Shown here piece after piece: positions 8,362 through 15,820 of a DNA stretch of 64,000 nucleotides (within the stretch, counting starts at the first letter, position 1; each line of letters opens with the position of its first letter). Under the pieces are notes generated by a model. That model did not search any database and was not told the origin of the DNA. It worked only from the letters and a program-made list of their open reading frames with translations. This stretch comes from Sinorhizobium sp. RAC02. GTDB lineage: Bacteria > Pseudomonadota > Alphaproteobacteria > Rhizobiales > Rhizobiaceae. The stretch covers positions 248,001 through 312,000 of the forward strand of contig NZ_CP016452.1 of the NCBI RefSeq assembly GCF_001713395.1, in the 5' to 3' direction. The translations under genes and the position numbers were made by a program.

Positions 8362-9854
8362 CCGAGCAAACCGCACGCGACGAAGCCATCGCCCGCTTTG
8401 CCGGCAGCAACGGCGCCTACTACCGGCAAGCGTTTCAGCGCATCGGCGATCGGCGCGGCTATACGCCCTCCGTCAACGCCGCCGCCGTCCTGCTTGGCCC
8501 GATCTGGCTTGGGGGGCGCCGGCTCTGGTCTGCCTTCTGGCCCTTCCTGATTGCTGATCTTCTCGCCGTCGTGGTGATCGCATTCGCACTTTCCGGGGGA
8601 GCGAGTACCGAACAGGGTGCACGCGCCGAGCGCCTTGAGCGGCTCGCCGCCACCCGTCTGTCCGAGGCGAAAGCCGCGAACGACAGGGATTCAACATCCA
8701 CGATCGCAAAGTCACTTACCCGCTCCGCCACCGCACTAGAGCAGGCAGCCCGCGAAGCGCGGCAGACAGCCGCCGACGCCAAGGCCGGCGCCTCCCTGAT
8801 CCTGGCACTCGGAGGCGGACTCCTTGCCGCTACCCGTCTTGGTCTGGGAGCCATCGCCAACCATCTGGTGGAATGCCGCTTTCGCGAATGGCGGCTGGAA
8901 AGCGACACCGCCAAATCCGGCTTCAGCCCGCTGCATTCCGCTGGCGCCGCAGCCCTACTCGCCATCCTCATTCCGATCATCGCGCTTCATTTTAGCGATC
9001 GGACACTACTGGACGCCTTCCCAAGCGACCCGGCCTGGAACTCCGCGGCAGCGGCTTGGCTGGACCACGTCATCAGCTCGATCAGTGCCACCCTCGCGCC
9101 GGCCGCCGGAGCGTTGACCAGCGCGATCAATGGGATGCTGGGACTGCTGGAGGCGGCTCTTACCGAGACGCCATGGCCCGTCGTCATGGCGATTATCCTC
9201 GCCATAGCCTGGCAGCTCGCTGGATTCCGCGTCTTTCTTCTGACCTTAGTCGCGATCAGTTATCTGGCAATCCTCGGCTACTGGGAAAAAAGCATGCAGA
9301 CCGTGGCGCTTCTCGGCACCGCGGTGCTGATCTCGATTGCCATCGGTATCCCGCTCGGCGTTCTCTGCGGCTACAACCGGCGCGTCGCCGCAATTGTGCG
9401 TCCGTTGCTCGATTTCATGCAGACAATGCCGGCCTTCGTCTATCTGATACCGGTTATCGCCCTCTTCGGGATAGGCAAGTCCTCCGGCATCATCGCAACC
9501 GTCATCTTCGGCATCCCGCCCGTCGTTAGGCTCACGGCGCTCGGCATCGCTTCAGTACCGCCTTCAGTGCGTGAAGCCGCGATTGCCTTCGGTGCGTCCC
9601 GCAGCTTCATCCTCTTCAAGGTCGATCTCCCGACAGCCGCACCGTCGATCATGGCCGGCATCAGCCAGACCATCCTGATGTGCCTGTCGATGGTCGTCAT
9701 AGCAGCGCTGATCGGCGCAAAGGGCCTAGGAGAAGACGTGCTGCACGCCCTGCAGTATGCGGCGCAAGGCCAAGGCCTGCTCGCCGGCCTGGCAATTCTC
9801 CTGTGCGCTATCGTGCTCGATCGGATGGTCCAGGGACGTCGAGCGGACGGATAG
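8358..9854 (+). CDS. Betaine-type ABC transporter permease with N-terminal DUF2628-like domain
   Basis: 498-residue permease, much longer than ProW-type permeases (about 280-350). Residues about 12-75 (YYRQAFQRIGDRRGYTPSVN, then AVLLGPIWLGGRRLWSAFWP and a helix) resemble the small DUF2628 membrane domain. Residues about 85-145 are polar, Ala/Arg/Glu-rich and probably coiled coil. Several helices follow, and the C-terminal 200 residues form a standard BPD_transp_1 domain with the coupling motif REAAIAFGASRSFILFKVDLP. The gene overlaps the ATPase by 4 bases. The fusion may anchor or regulate the transporter; function of the N-terminal half is unknown. Confidence 0.82.
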   Translation: MTEQTARDEAIARFAGSNGAYYRQAFQRIGDRRGYTPSVNAAAVLLGPIWLGGRRLWSAFWPFLIADLLAVVVIAFALSGGASTEQGARAERLERLAATRLSEAKAANDRDSTSTIAKSLTRSATALEQAAREARQTAADAKAGASLILALGGGLLAATRLGLGAIANHLVECRFREWRLESDTAKSGFSPLHSAGAAALLAILIPIIALHFSDRTLLDAFPSDPAWNSAAAAWLDHVISSISATLAPAAGALTSAINGMLGLLEAALTETPWPVVMAIILAIAWQLAGFRVFLLTLVAISYLAILGYWEKSMQTVALLGTAVLISIAIGIPLGVLCGYNRRVAAIVRPLLDFMQTMPAFVYLIPVIALFGIGKSSGIIATVIFGIPPVVRLTALGIASVPPSVREAAIAFGASRSFILFKVDLPTAAPSIMAGISQTILMCLSMVVIAALIGAKGLGEDVLHALQYAAQGQGLLAGLAILLCAIVLDRMVQGRRADG

Positions 9855-10032
9855 AGGAGTTTCGCTGCTGTTGATCTCTAGGACGTGCGGCGATCCGTCC
9901 ACCCTTCCAAGAAGATAAACGCAATTTCCCATGGCTTCGATGGTTTGAGGTCCAACACGCTCGTCGACGCTAGTTCTCGCTCCCAGCCGGTTCACACGGG
10001 AGCCACGCCGGTCATTGCGTGTTGATTACCCT

Positions 10033-11985
10033 CTAACCGCCGAGTGCCGCCAGACATGCTTCCAACATGGAAAGCATCGCACGCGAACCGTCCAGACTTG
10101 CAGCACCGTCGTGCAGGCGCACTTCGCGCCCGCCCTTCAGGAGCGCGAGGACTTGCGGCGTGGAGGCAATCTTGTAGAGGATTTCATCCTGGGACCTGAT
10201 GCGTGTGATGTACTGCATCTCCTTCTCGTCAACAAAGAAAGTGAACGGCCGGCCCGACACGTCCATGAAATCCCGGTCTCTGTCACGGAAGCCGATATCG
10301 ATGCCACCAGAGGCATCCAAGCGGATGATGCTCGACCGACCCGCATCATGGCGACGCGTCGCCTGGCAGTTTTGAAGGTAATTTGCCTGATCGAGATTGG
10401 CCAGAACCTCCCATCCAGCCACCGAATGAACCTTGAGAAAGGGCGATGTCAGCACCGCGTCTTCTCGTTTGAGTGCGGTCTCCTTGAGAGCTTTAGCCCG
10501 CTCATTCTTGATCTTGGCGATCGTGTTCTGGTACTTCCAGGTCAGGCCGAGTTCAGCGGCGTTCACCACCTCAAACCGATAGACCATAAGTTCTTCTTCG
10601 GGGATGGCACGCGCCTTCACGAGGGCTGTGACACCAAAGCAGGTGCCTTCGCAGGACTCGATGTCGATGTAGTCCATGGCCGCCTTCGCCGGCTCCGACA
10701 TTTCGAGCAGAATATCGCCTTCTTTGTGCATGTTGCGATAGGTAAAGAAGAGCTGATCGAACTTCTCCAGGAAATGGACGTAGGGAGCCGGATCGAAAGG
10801 GATATGGGATCCGCTCCGGTAGAATTTGTCGCCAAAGTAGTCGAAGATAATTCTGTTTTTGCTGACCCCGCCTCCGTCTATATCGATCAAGGAATCGACG
10901 AACACCGTGTTCTTGCACGGCTCATCCGGGTAGTTGAAGAACAGGTCGAGTAGGATGATCTCGTCGTCGGCTATGTCCTCACCCGCCCTCTCTCCGGCAG
11001 CAAAGCTTCCCCTTCCGCAAGGATCGTTCGGCGGTGTGCTGAACGTGAAGTCACGAAACACCTCGTTCTGCCGGCGGAAGCTGAAATCCTTGTCCATGAA
11101 CTCGATCTTCTGTTTCGCAAGGTTTGCGAACATTCCCTGTGGATAGCGGGACAGATATTTGCGGTAAGCCTCCTGACTGTCGGCGAGCGCGGCAAATTCG
11201 AAGAAGGCGACCTCGTCACCGCCCGCCTCGGCCGGTTTTCCTGCGACGAACTGGAAGTCGCCGTAGACCGCGCTGTTTTCCCAGGGCTCCTGCTTGCCGC
11301 CGGTGCGCTCTTGCACGGTGGCGCGTACGCGCTTGAAAACACCCTCGATGGAAAGGCCGGGAATCGTGACGGATTCGGCGAGCGCCGCCGCATAGGGACT
11401 AGCACCGGTGTTTCCGTCAGCCGCAAGATTGCCAGGAGAGGTCGAGAAGGCGACGATGCGGCCGAGCCGTTCCGGCGCTGTCGCAAGGCCGCGCCTGAGG
11501 CCACGCGTCTGCTCAAACGGGTTGTCGCGGCAAGAATCGAGTACGACGATCTGAAGGCTAGTTCTCACCGCGTCGAGCCGGCGCGTGAGTTCGCTAAGCG
11601 AGAGCGCGACCGAGCGCAGCTCCTCTTCGGTACCCAGCTTGACATCGACGGGTAACAGGTAGTTCTGCCCGGAGATCTGGACGCCGTGGCCGGCGAAGTA
11701 GACCATGACAACAGGATTTTCAACGGTGGCCAGGCGCGCCACGAAGGCATCGACCGCCGCCAATGTATCCGCCGCCTTGGCATTCGCGACCTTAGTGACG
11801 GCAAAGCCGCTCTTTTCCAGCGCAGCGCCGACGATCTCGATATCGTTTTCCGGATTGCGCAGGGGCGTCGCCACCTCGTAGCGGCTGTTGCCGATGAGAA
11901 GCGCGTGCCGCACGGACGCCGCCGCCTCGACGGGCAACAGCAGGATTATGAAAACCAGGATTCGCCGCACCGACATCACTCTCAT
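10033..11985 (-). CDS. Caspase-like (peptidase C14, metacaspase-type) protein
   Basis: 650-residue protein. Residues 1-24 form a signal peptide or anchor (RRILVFIILLLPVEAAAS). Residues 25-240 are a p20-like caspase domain: RHALLIGNSRYEVATPLRNP, catalytic His100 in VYFAGHGVQ and Cys152 in VVLDSCRDNPF, then RGLRRGLATA and IVAFSTSPG. Both catalytic residues are present, so activity is plausible, with Arg/Lys specificity as in metacaspases. Residues about 250-650 match nothing I recognise, apart from EAYRKYLSRYPQGMFANLAKQKI, which resembles a tetratricopeptide-like segment often following such domains. It probably acts in the periplasm. It is flanked by an unrelated permease and formaldehyde dehydrogenase, and is transcribed alone. 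It may alternatively start at the next Met (11976). Confidence 0.8.
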   Translation of the reverse strand: MRVMSVRRILVFIILLLPVEAAASVRHALLIGNSRYEVATPLRNPENDIEIVGAALEKSGFAVTKVANAKAADTLAAVDAFVARLATVENPVVMVYFAGHGVQISGQNYLLPVDVKLGTEEELRSVALSLSELTRRLDAVRTSLQIVVLDSCRDNPFEQTRGLRRGLATAPERLGRIVAFSTSPGNLAADGNTGASPYAAALAESVTIPGLSIEGVFKRVRATVQERTGGKQEPWENSAVYGDFQFVAGKPAEAGGDEVAFFEFAALADSQEAYRKYLSRYPQGMFANLAKQKIEFMDKDFSFRRQNEVFRDFTFSTPPNDPCGRGSFAAGERAGEDIADDEIILLDLFFNYPDEPCKNTVFVDSLIDIDGGGVSKNRIIFDYFGDKFYRSGSHIPFDPAPYVHFLEKFDQLFFTYRNMHKEGDILLEMSEPAKAAMDYIDIESCEGTCFGVTALVKARAIPEEELMVYRFEVVNAAELGLTWKYQNTIAKIKNERAKALKETALKREDAVLTSPFLKVHSVAGWEVLANLDQANYLQNCQATRRHDAGRSSIIRLDASGGIDIGFRDRDRDFMDVSGRPFTFFVDEKEMQYITRIRSQDEILYKIASTPQVLALLKGGREVRLHDGAASLDGSRAMLSMLEACLAALGG

Positions 11986-12137
11986 GTGTCCCTCCCCGAC
12001 CCATCAAAGGCTTGCATCCAGACGCGAAACGGGTGTGCGAAAGGTTTTATTCACCTTATCTAAATTGCGGCGTGAGCCAGATGAATGGACCGCTTCGGCC
12101 AGTGCCAGGCACCGACACCGCGACTTCCTGATGCGCC

Positions 12138-12164
12138 GCGCCGGCCGTCGGAAACGGCCGGCGC
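12138..12164 (-). terminator. Strong hairpin downstream of fdhA
   Basis: Perfect 11-bp stem (GCGCCGGCCGT / ACGGCCGGCGC) with a 5-base loop, 26 bases after the fdhA stop. There is no T-run on the leftward strand, so termination is probable but not textbook. Confidence 0.5.
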
Positions 12165-12189
12165 ACGTCGTTTTCTCGTTATGCTGCCT

Positions 12190-13368
12190 TCAGCAGATCC
12201 CATGCGGGTCGAGCACGAACTTGGTCGCGGCACCCTGGTCGAAGCTCTCATAGCCCTGGACGGCATCGTCGAGCGCGATGATCTTTGCGTTGACAATGTC
12301 GGCGATGGGCAGGCGGTCGTGCAGGATCGCCTGCATGAGCTGGCGGTTGTACTTGAGCACAGGGGTCTGGCCGGTATGGAACGACTGCGCCTTCGCCCAG
12401 CCAAGACCGAAACGCAGCGACAGGCTACCCTGTTTGGCCGCCACGTCCGCTGCGCCAGGATCTTCCGTGACGTAGAGGCCCGGAATGCCGATCGAGCCGG
12501 CGGCACGGGTGATCTCCATCATCTGGTTGAGCACGATGGCCGGCTGCTCACCGCCCGCATGGCCACGCGCTTCAAAGCCGACGGCATCGATAGCGCTGTC
12601 GACCTCGTTTGTACCGACGACCTCGGCGATCATGTCGCCCAGCCTGTCGCTCTTGGAGAGATCTATGGGCTCAAAACCGACCCGCGCCGCATGGGCGAGG
12701 CGATCCTTGTTGAAGTCGCCGATCATCACGACAGCCGCACCGAGGATGCGGGCAGAAGCGGCAGCGGCAAGACCCACCGGACCCGCACCCGCCACATAGA
12801 CCGTGGAACCGACGCCGACACCGGCACGCACGGCGCCGTGGAAGCCCGTTGGCAGGATGTCGGAAAGCATGGTCAGATCGCGGATCTTGGCCATCGCCTT
12901 GTCGCGATCGGGGAATTTCAAGAGGTTGAAGTCGGCATAGGGGATGGTGACGTAGCGCGCCTGGCCGCCGATCCAGCCGCCCATGTCAACATAACCGTAG
13001 GCGCCTCCGGCGCGCGACGGGTTTACGGTGAGGCAGACGCCGGTATCCTGCGACTTGCAGCAGCGGCAGCGCCCGCAAGCGACGTTGAACGGCACCGAGA
13101 CGATATCGCCGACTTGGAGCATCTCGACGTCAATGCCCTTCTCGATGACTTCGCCGGTGATCTCGTGGCCAAGAACGAGACCGGGCATCGCCGTGGTGCG
13201 GCCGCGCACCATATGCTGGTCGGAACCGCAGATGTTGGTAGAAATCACCTTGAGGATGACGCCGTGCTCAATGCGGCGGCCGTCCGGTGCTTCCAGCTTC
13301 GGGTCATCGATATCGCGAACCTCGACCTTGCCAGGCCGCATATAGACGACGCCTCTGTTTCTGCTCAT
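12190..13368 (-). CDS. fdhA: Glutathione-independent formaldehyde dehydrogenase (zinc, NAD-dependent)
   Basis: Oxidises formaldehyde to formate with NAD without glutathione. From ATG 13368 the product has 392 residues, close to the Pseudomonas putida enzyme (~398). Catalytic zinc ligands are Cys47 (NICGSDQH) and His68-Glu69 (GHEI). The structural-zinc lobe CGRCRCCKSQDTGVC spans about 98-112, and the NAD loop GAGPVGLAAA follows. A strong AGGAGG lies before the start. An upstream open extension is excluded because it would cover this Shine-Dalgarno and the leader hairpin. A cobalamin riboswitch lies about 200 bases upstream on the same strand, so expression is expected to fall when B12 is plentiful. 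Sarcosine oxidase genes upstream in the same direction would generate formaldehyde. Confidence 0.92.
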   Translation of the reverse strand: MSRNRGVVYMRPGKVEVRDIDDPKLEAPDGRRIEHGVILKVISTNICGSDQHMVRGRTTAMPGLVLGHEITGEVIEKGIDVEMLQVGDIVSVPFNVACGRCRCCKSQDTGVCLTVNPSRAGGAYGYVDMGGWIGGQARYVTIPYADFNLLKFPDRDKAMAKIRDLTMLSDILPTGFHGAVRAGVGVGSTVYVAGAGPVGLAAAASARILGAAVVMIGDFNKDRLAHAARVGFEPIDLSKSDRLGDMIAEVVGTNEVDSAIDAVGFEARGHAGGEQPAIVLNQMMEITRAAGSIGIPGLYVTEDPGAADVAAKQGSLSLRFGLGWAKAQSFHTGQTPVLKYNRQLMQAILHDRLPIADIVNAKIIALDDAVQGYESFDQGAATKFVLDPHGIC

Positions 13369-13399
13369 AGTCTTGTCTCCTCCTGGGTTGAAGCCTATC

Positions 13400-13421
13400 C
13401 GGCCCGCTCCTCCGCGGGCCG
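13400..13421 (-). promoter_or_regulatory. Leader hairpin between the cobalamin riboswitch and the fdhA start
   Basis: Perfect 8-bp stem CGGCCCGC / GCGGGCCG with a 6-base loop GGAGGA on the transcript strand, about 30 bases before the fdhA start codon. It could belong to the expression platform of the upstream riboswitch (translational or terminator-like), though it is not followed by a T-run. Confidence 0.45.
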
Positions 13422-13568
13422 AATCATGGTCGGAACGCATGCGAAAGCCGCCAAGCGGCCCGCAAAACGTCTCTCGACGAAGGATGGAAAGAAGAAGGAA
13501 CAAAGCGGCCCAGAGGCAACGCTGTTCGCCTCTCGATCGCCCACCGCAATCGGCCGAGTCTTGGATTT

Positions 13569-13740
13569 AAGGCTGGTTTCCGGGCTTCGGAACCGTCCTT
13601 CAGGACGCCCTCGACACCTTCCCGGCCGTAGCCAGTGGCAATCGTCGAGGTTTTCGTTCCGCTACCGTTGCGGGGGCAGCGCCGGCCTCAGACCGGCTTC
13701 CCAATTATCCACCTTGACGACGTCCGGGCGGCACCTTGAA
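13569..13740 (-). promoter_or_regulatory. Cobalamin (B12) riboswitch upstream of fdhA
   Basis: Reading the minus strand: GGTGCC at the 5' side, then GGATAATTGGGAA, GCCGGT, the core GCTGCCCCCGCAAC, GCCACTGG, GGGAAGG and finally a B12-box-like CCCGGAAACCAGCC at 13571-13584. Order and spacing match the cobalamin riboswitch consensus; the B12 box diverges slightly from AGCCAGGAGACCTGCC. The only gene downstream on that strand is fdhA, about 200 bases away. A better-conserved copy precedes metE at 53889-54070. Confidence 0.88.
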
Positions 13741-14067
13741 TGCCGTCAGAAAACCATGCGTAAGAGGAACTAGCCTTCGGGAATACGACATCCCTGACGT
13801 CGCCAACGACACCAGGCAAAAAAGGCCATCGATGGTACGAGGCACGCATGCCATGTGTCGCTTGGCACTTCACTACCATTCTGCGGGGTCGCGTTCTGGA
13901 GACAATATGCGGCCACGGCCAGAGAGCTCCTGACTGCATCAAGGAGCTTGGCTTCCTACCCTGACAATCACGCTGTCTCGGGAATTTCCATGGGACAGCT
14001 TCTCCATGTGTAGCAACACGCCCGACGATCCCAAGGTATTGAGAGGGGCGGCAGGCAAATAGAAAGG
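13741..14067. other. Intergenic spacer between the Liv-type binding-protein terminator and the fdhA leader
   Basis: About 330 bases without a convincing coding frame. It should contain the promoter for the riboswitch-fdhA transcript (leftward). I see no recognisable operator in it. Confidence 0.4.
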
Positions 14068-14090
14068 CGGCCCGGCATTTGGCCGGGCCG
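14068..14090 (-). terminator. Rho-independent terminator of the soxBDAG/binding-protein operon
   Basis: Perfect 9-bp GC stem (CGGCCCGGC / GCCGGGCCG) with a 5-base loop, 26 bases after the binding-protein stop. On the leftward strand it is followed by CCTTTCTATTT. Confidence 0.75.
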
Positions 14091-14115
14091 TTGAACTCCG
14101 GCAACGATGTAAGCG

Positions 14116-15234
14116 TTACTTGGCAATCGGCGCGTAGTTGCCATTGCTCCAGCGGTTGATGTCGTAGCTCGCGTCCTTCAGGTCGCCCTTCTCGTCGAAG
14201 GTGACGGTGCCGACCACGGTGTCGATCGGTTGGCCGTTCTTCAGTGCCTTCGCGACTTCTGTCGGATCATCCGAACCGGCGCGTTCGATACCTTGGGCGA
14301 AGGCCTGGATCACAGCATAGGAAAACAGCGTGAAGCCTTCCGGCTTGAAGCCGCCGGCCTTGATCTTTTCCACGGCTTCCTTCGCCTCCGGCTTTGCTTG
14401 CGGATCAGACGGGAAGACGAACATCGTACCTTCACCGGCCGGACCGGCGACCTGCCAGAATTCCGGCGAGGCGATGGAATCGGGCATGATCAGCTGGAAC
14501 TTGTAAGCCTGCTCGGCAGCCTGACGCAGGATGAGGCCTGCTTCCGGGTGATAGCCGCCAAAATAGACGACATCGACCTTGGCCTCCTTCAACTTGGTGA
14601 CGAGAGCATTGTAGTCCTTCTCGCCGGCGTTGATGCCTTCAGCAAGAACTTCCTTGAGACCGTTTGCGTTCATCGTGGCCCGCACCGCATCCGCAACGCC
14701 CTGACCATAGGCCGTCTTGTCGTGCAGCACGGCGACATTCTTGCCCGCATACTCCTTGGCGATCCACGGGCCGATGAAGGCGCCCTGAGCATCGTCACGG
14801 GTGTAGAGACGCATGATGTTTGTCCACCCCTTGTTGGCCGCATCGTCCGTCATGACCGGATTGGACGAGGCCGGGCTCATCATCAGCGTATCGTTTTCGG
14901 CGTAGACGGCCGAGGCCGGAATGCTCGAACCCGAGCAGGCATGGCCGTCGACGAACTGGATGCCGGCGGCGGCAATGCGGTTGGCAACCGAGACGGCCTG
15001 CTTTGGATCGCACTGATCATCTTCGAACTGCAGCTTGATCTGGCGGCCCATCACACCACCCTTGGCATTGATGGCGTCAGCCGCAGCCTGCGCGCCCTGC
15101 TTGAACTGGTCGCCGATCGTCGCGAGCGGACCGGTGAGCGGGCCGGCGACGGCGAAGGTCAGGTCCTCTGCTCGCGCCGCGGTGCCCATGAGCAGGCCGA
15201 GCGCCGTACCGAGGATCAGAATTCTTTTCATCAT
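14116..15234 (-). CDS. Branched-chain amino acid-type ABC substrate-binding protein (LivJ/LivK family)
   Basis: Periplasmic type I binding protein. The signal peptide is MMKRILILGTALGLLMG with cleavage after AARA, and the mature protein begins EDLTFAVAGPLTGPLATIGD. Family motifs include GVMGRQIKLQFEDDQCDPKQA, FVDGHACSGSSIPAS and the TSYD-like region DDAQGAFIGPWIAKEYAGKN. GGGAG precedes the MM start at 15234; the second Met is equally usable. It lies 55 bases downstream of soxG in the same direction, suggesting co-transcription with sarcosine oxidase. No Liv permease or ATPase is adjacent; the livGHM genes 11 kb to the left are the only such subunits in the window. Confidence 0.88.
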   Translation of the reverse strand: MMKRILILGTALGLLMGTAARAEDLTFAVAGPLTGPLATIGDQFKQGAQAAADAINAKGGVMGRQIKLQFEDDQCDPKQAVSVANRIAAAGIQFVDGHACSGSSIPASAVYAENDTLMMSPASSNPVMTDDAANKGWTNIMRLYTRDDAQGAFIGPWIAKEYAGKNVAVLHDKTAYGQGVADAVRATMNANGLKEVLAEGINAGEKDYNALVTKLKEAKVDVVYFGGYHPEAGLILRQAAEQAYKFQLIMPDSIASPEFWQVAGPAGEGTMFVFPSDPQAKPEAKEAVEKIKAGGFKPEGFTLFSYAVIQAFAQGIERAGSDDPTEVAKALKNGQPIDTVVGTVTFDEKGDLKDASYDINRWSNGNYAPIAK

Positions 15235-15289
15235 CTCAACTCCCTTTTTTCGCCCGCACCAGCGCGGGTCTCCTTCCAGACATGAAAGT

Positions 15290-15820
15290 CTATGCTTGCA
15301 AAACGAGCAGTTGGCATTCGAACCACTCCCAGAGATAGGCAGCAAGCCCCCTGTCGATATGAATGCGCAAGGTTTCGGCATTGATATGCTGGTAGACGGT
15401 GCCCATCACGCCGCCGAACGGCATGGCAGCGCAGGGCCCGGGATGATCAGGATCGACCGTCGTCGCCCGCGCGAGAAGATCGCGGACGCCCTCGCCCGTC
15501 GCCTCGAAGAGGCGCAGGGCGGAACTGACGGTGGAGACCGCATAACCCTCATCGTGCCAACCGTCTGCCATTTCGACAGATGAAAGCCCGATGACCAGCA
15601 AGCGATCTCGGGCAACGCGCACCGCATAGCGATCGCCAAAGGCAAGGCCGAGCGCGCCGATATCCTTGCCGAGATCATAGCGAGCGCGGAAGCGGTCGAT
15701 ATCACCGCTGACGAGGCGCTGCGTCACGCCCGCGAGGGCACGGATATCGACGGCTCGGCCTGTCAGCCGTGCCTGCACCCAATCCGGTTCGGGCTGCCAT
15801 TTGCGGGCAATATCAAGCAT
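15290..15820 (-). CDS. soxG: Sarcosine oxidase gamma subunit
   Basis: Smallest folate-handling subunit of heterotetrameric sarcosine oxidase, needed for complex assembly. The 176-residue product from ATG 15820 (MLDIARKWQPEPDWVQARL) shows the SoxG-typical GLSSVEMADGWHDEGYAVSTVSSALRLFEATG region and an ending with CAAMPFGGVMGTVYQHINAETLRIHIDRGLAAYLWEW. The start overlaps the soxA stop by 8 bases; a longer upstream reading is inside soxA and unlikely. It is the last of the four sox genes in the leftward operon. Confidence 0.88.
   Translation of the reverse strand: MLDIARKWQPEPDWVQARLTGRAVDIRALAGVTQRLVSGDIDRFRARYDLGKDIGALGLAFGDRYAVRVARDRLLVIGLSSVEMADGWHDEGYAVSTVSSALRLFEATGEGVRDLLARATTVDPDHPGPCAAMPFGGVMGTVYQHINAETLRIHIDRGLAAYLWEWFECQLLVLQA

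Noticed and set aside
12085..13773. A 562-codon plus-strand frame opposite fdhA
   Set aside because: Antisense to fdhA and crossing the riboswitch; composition not protein-like.
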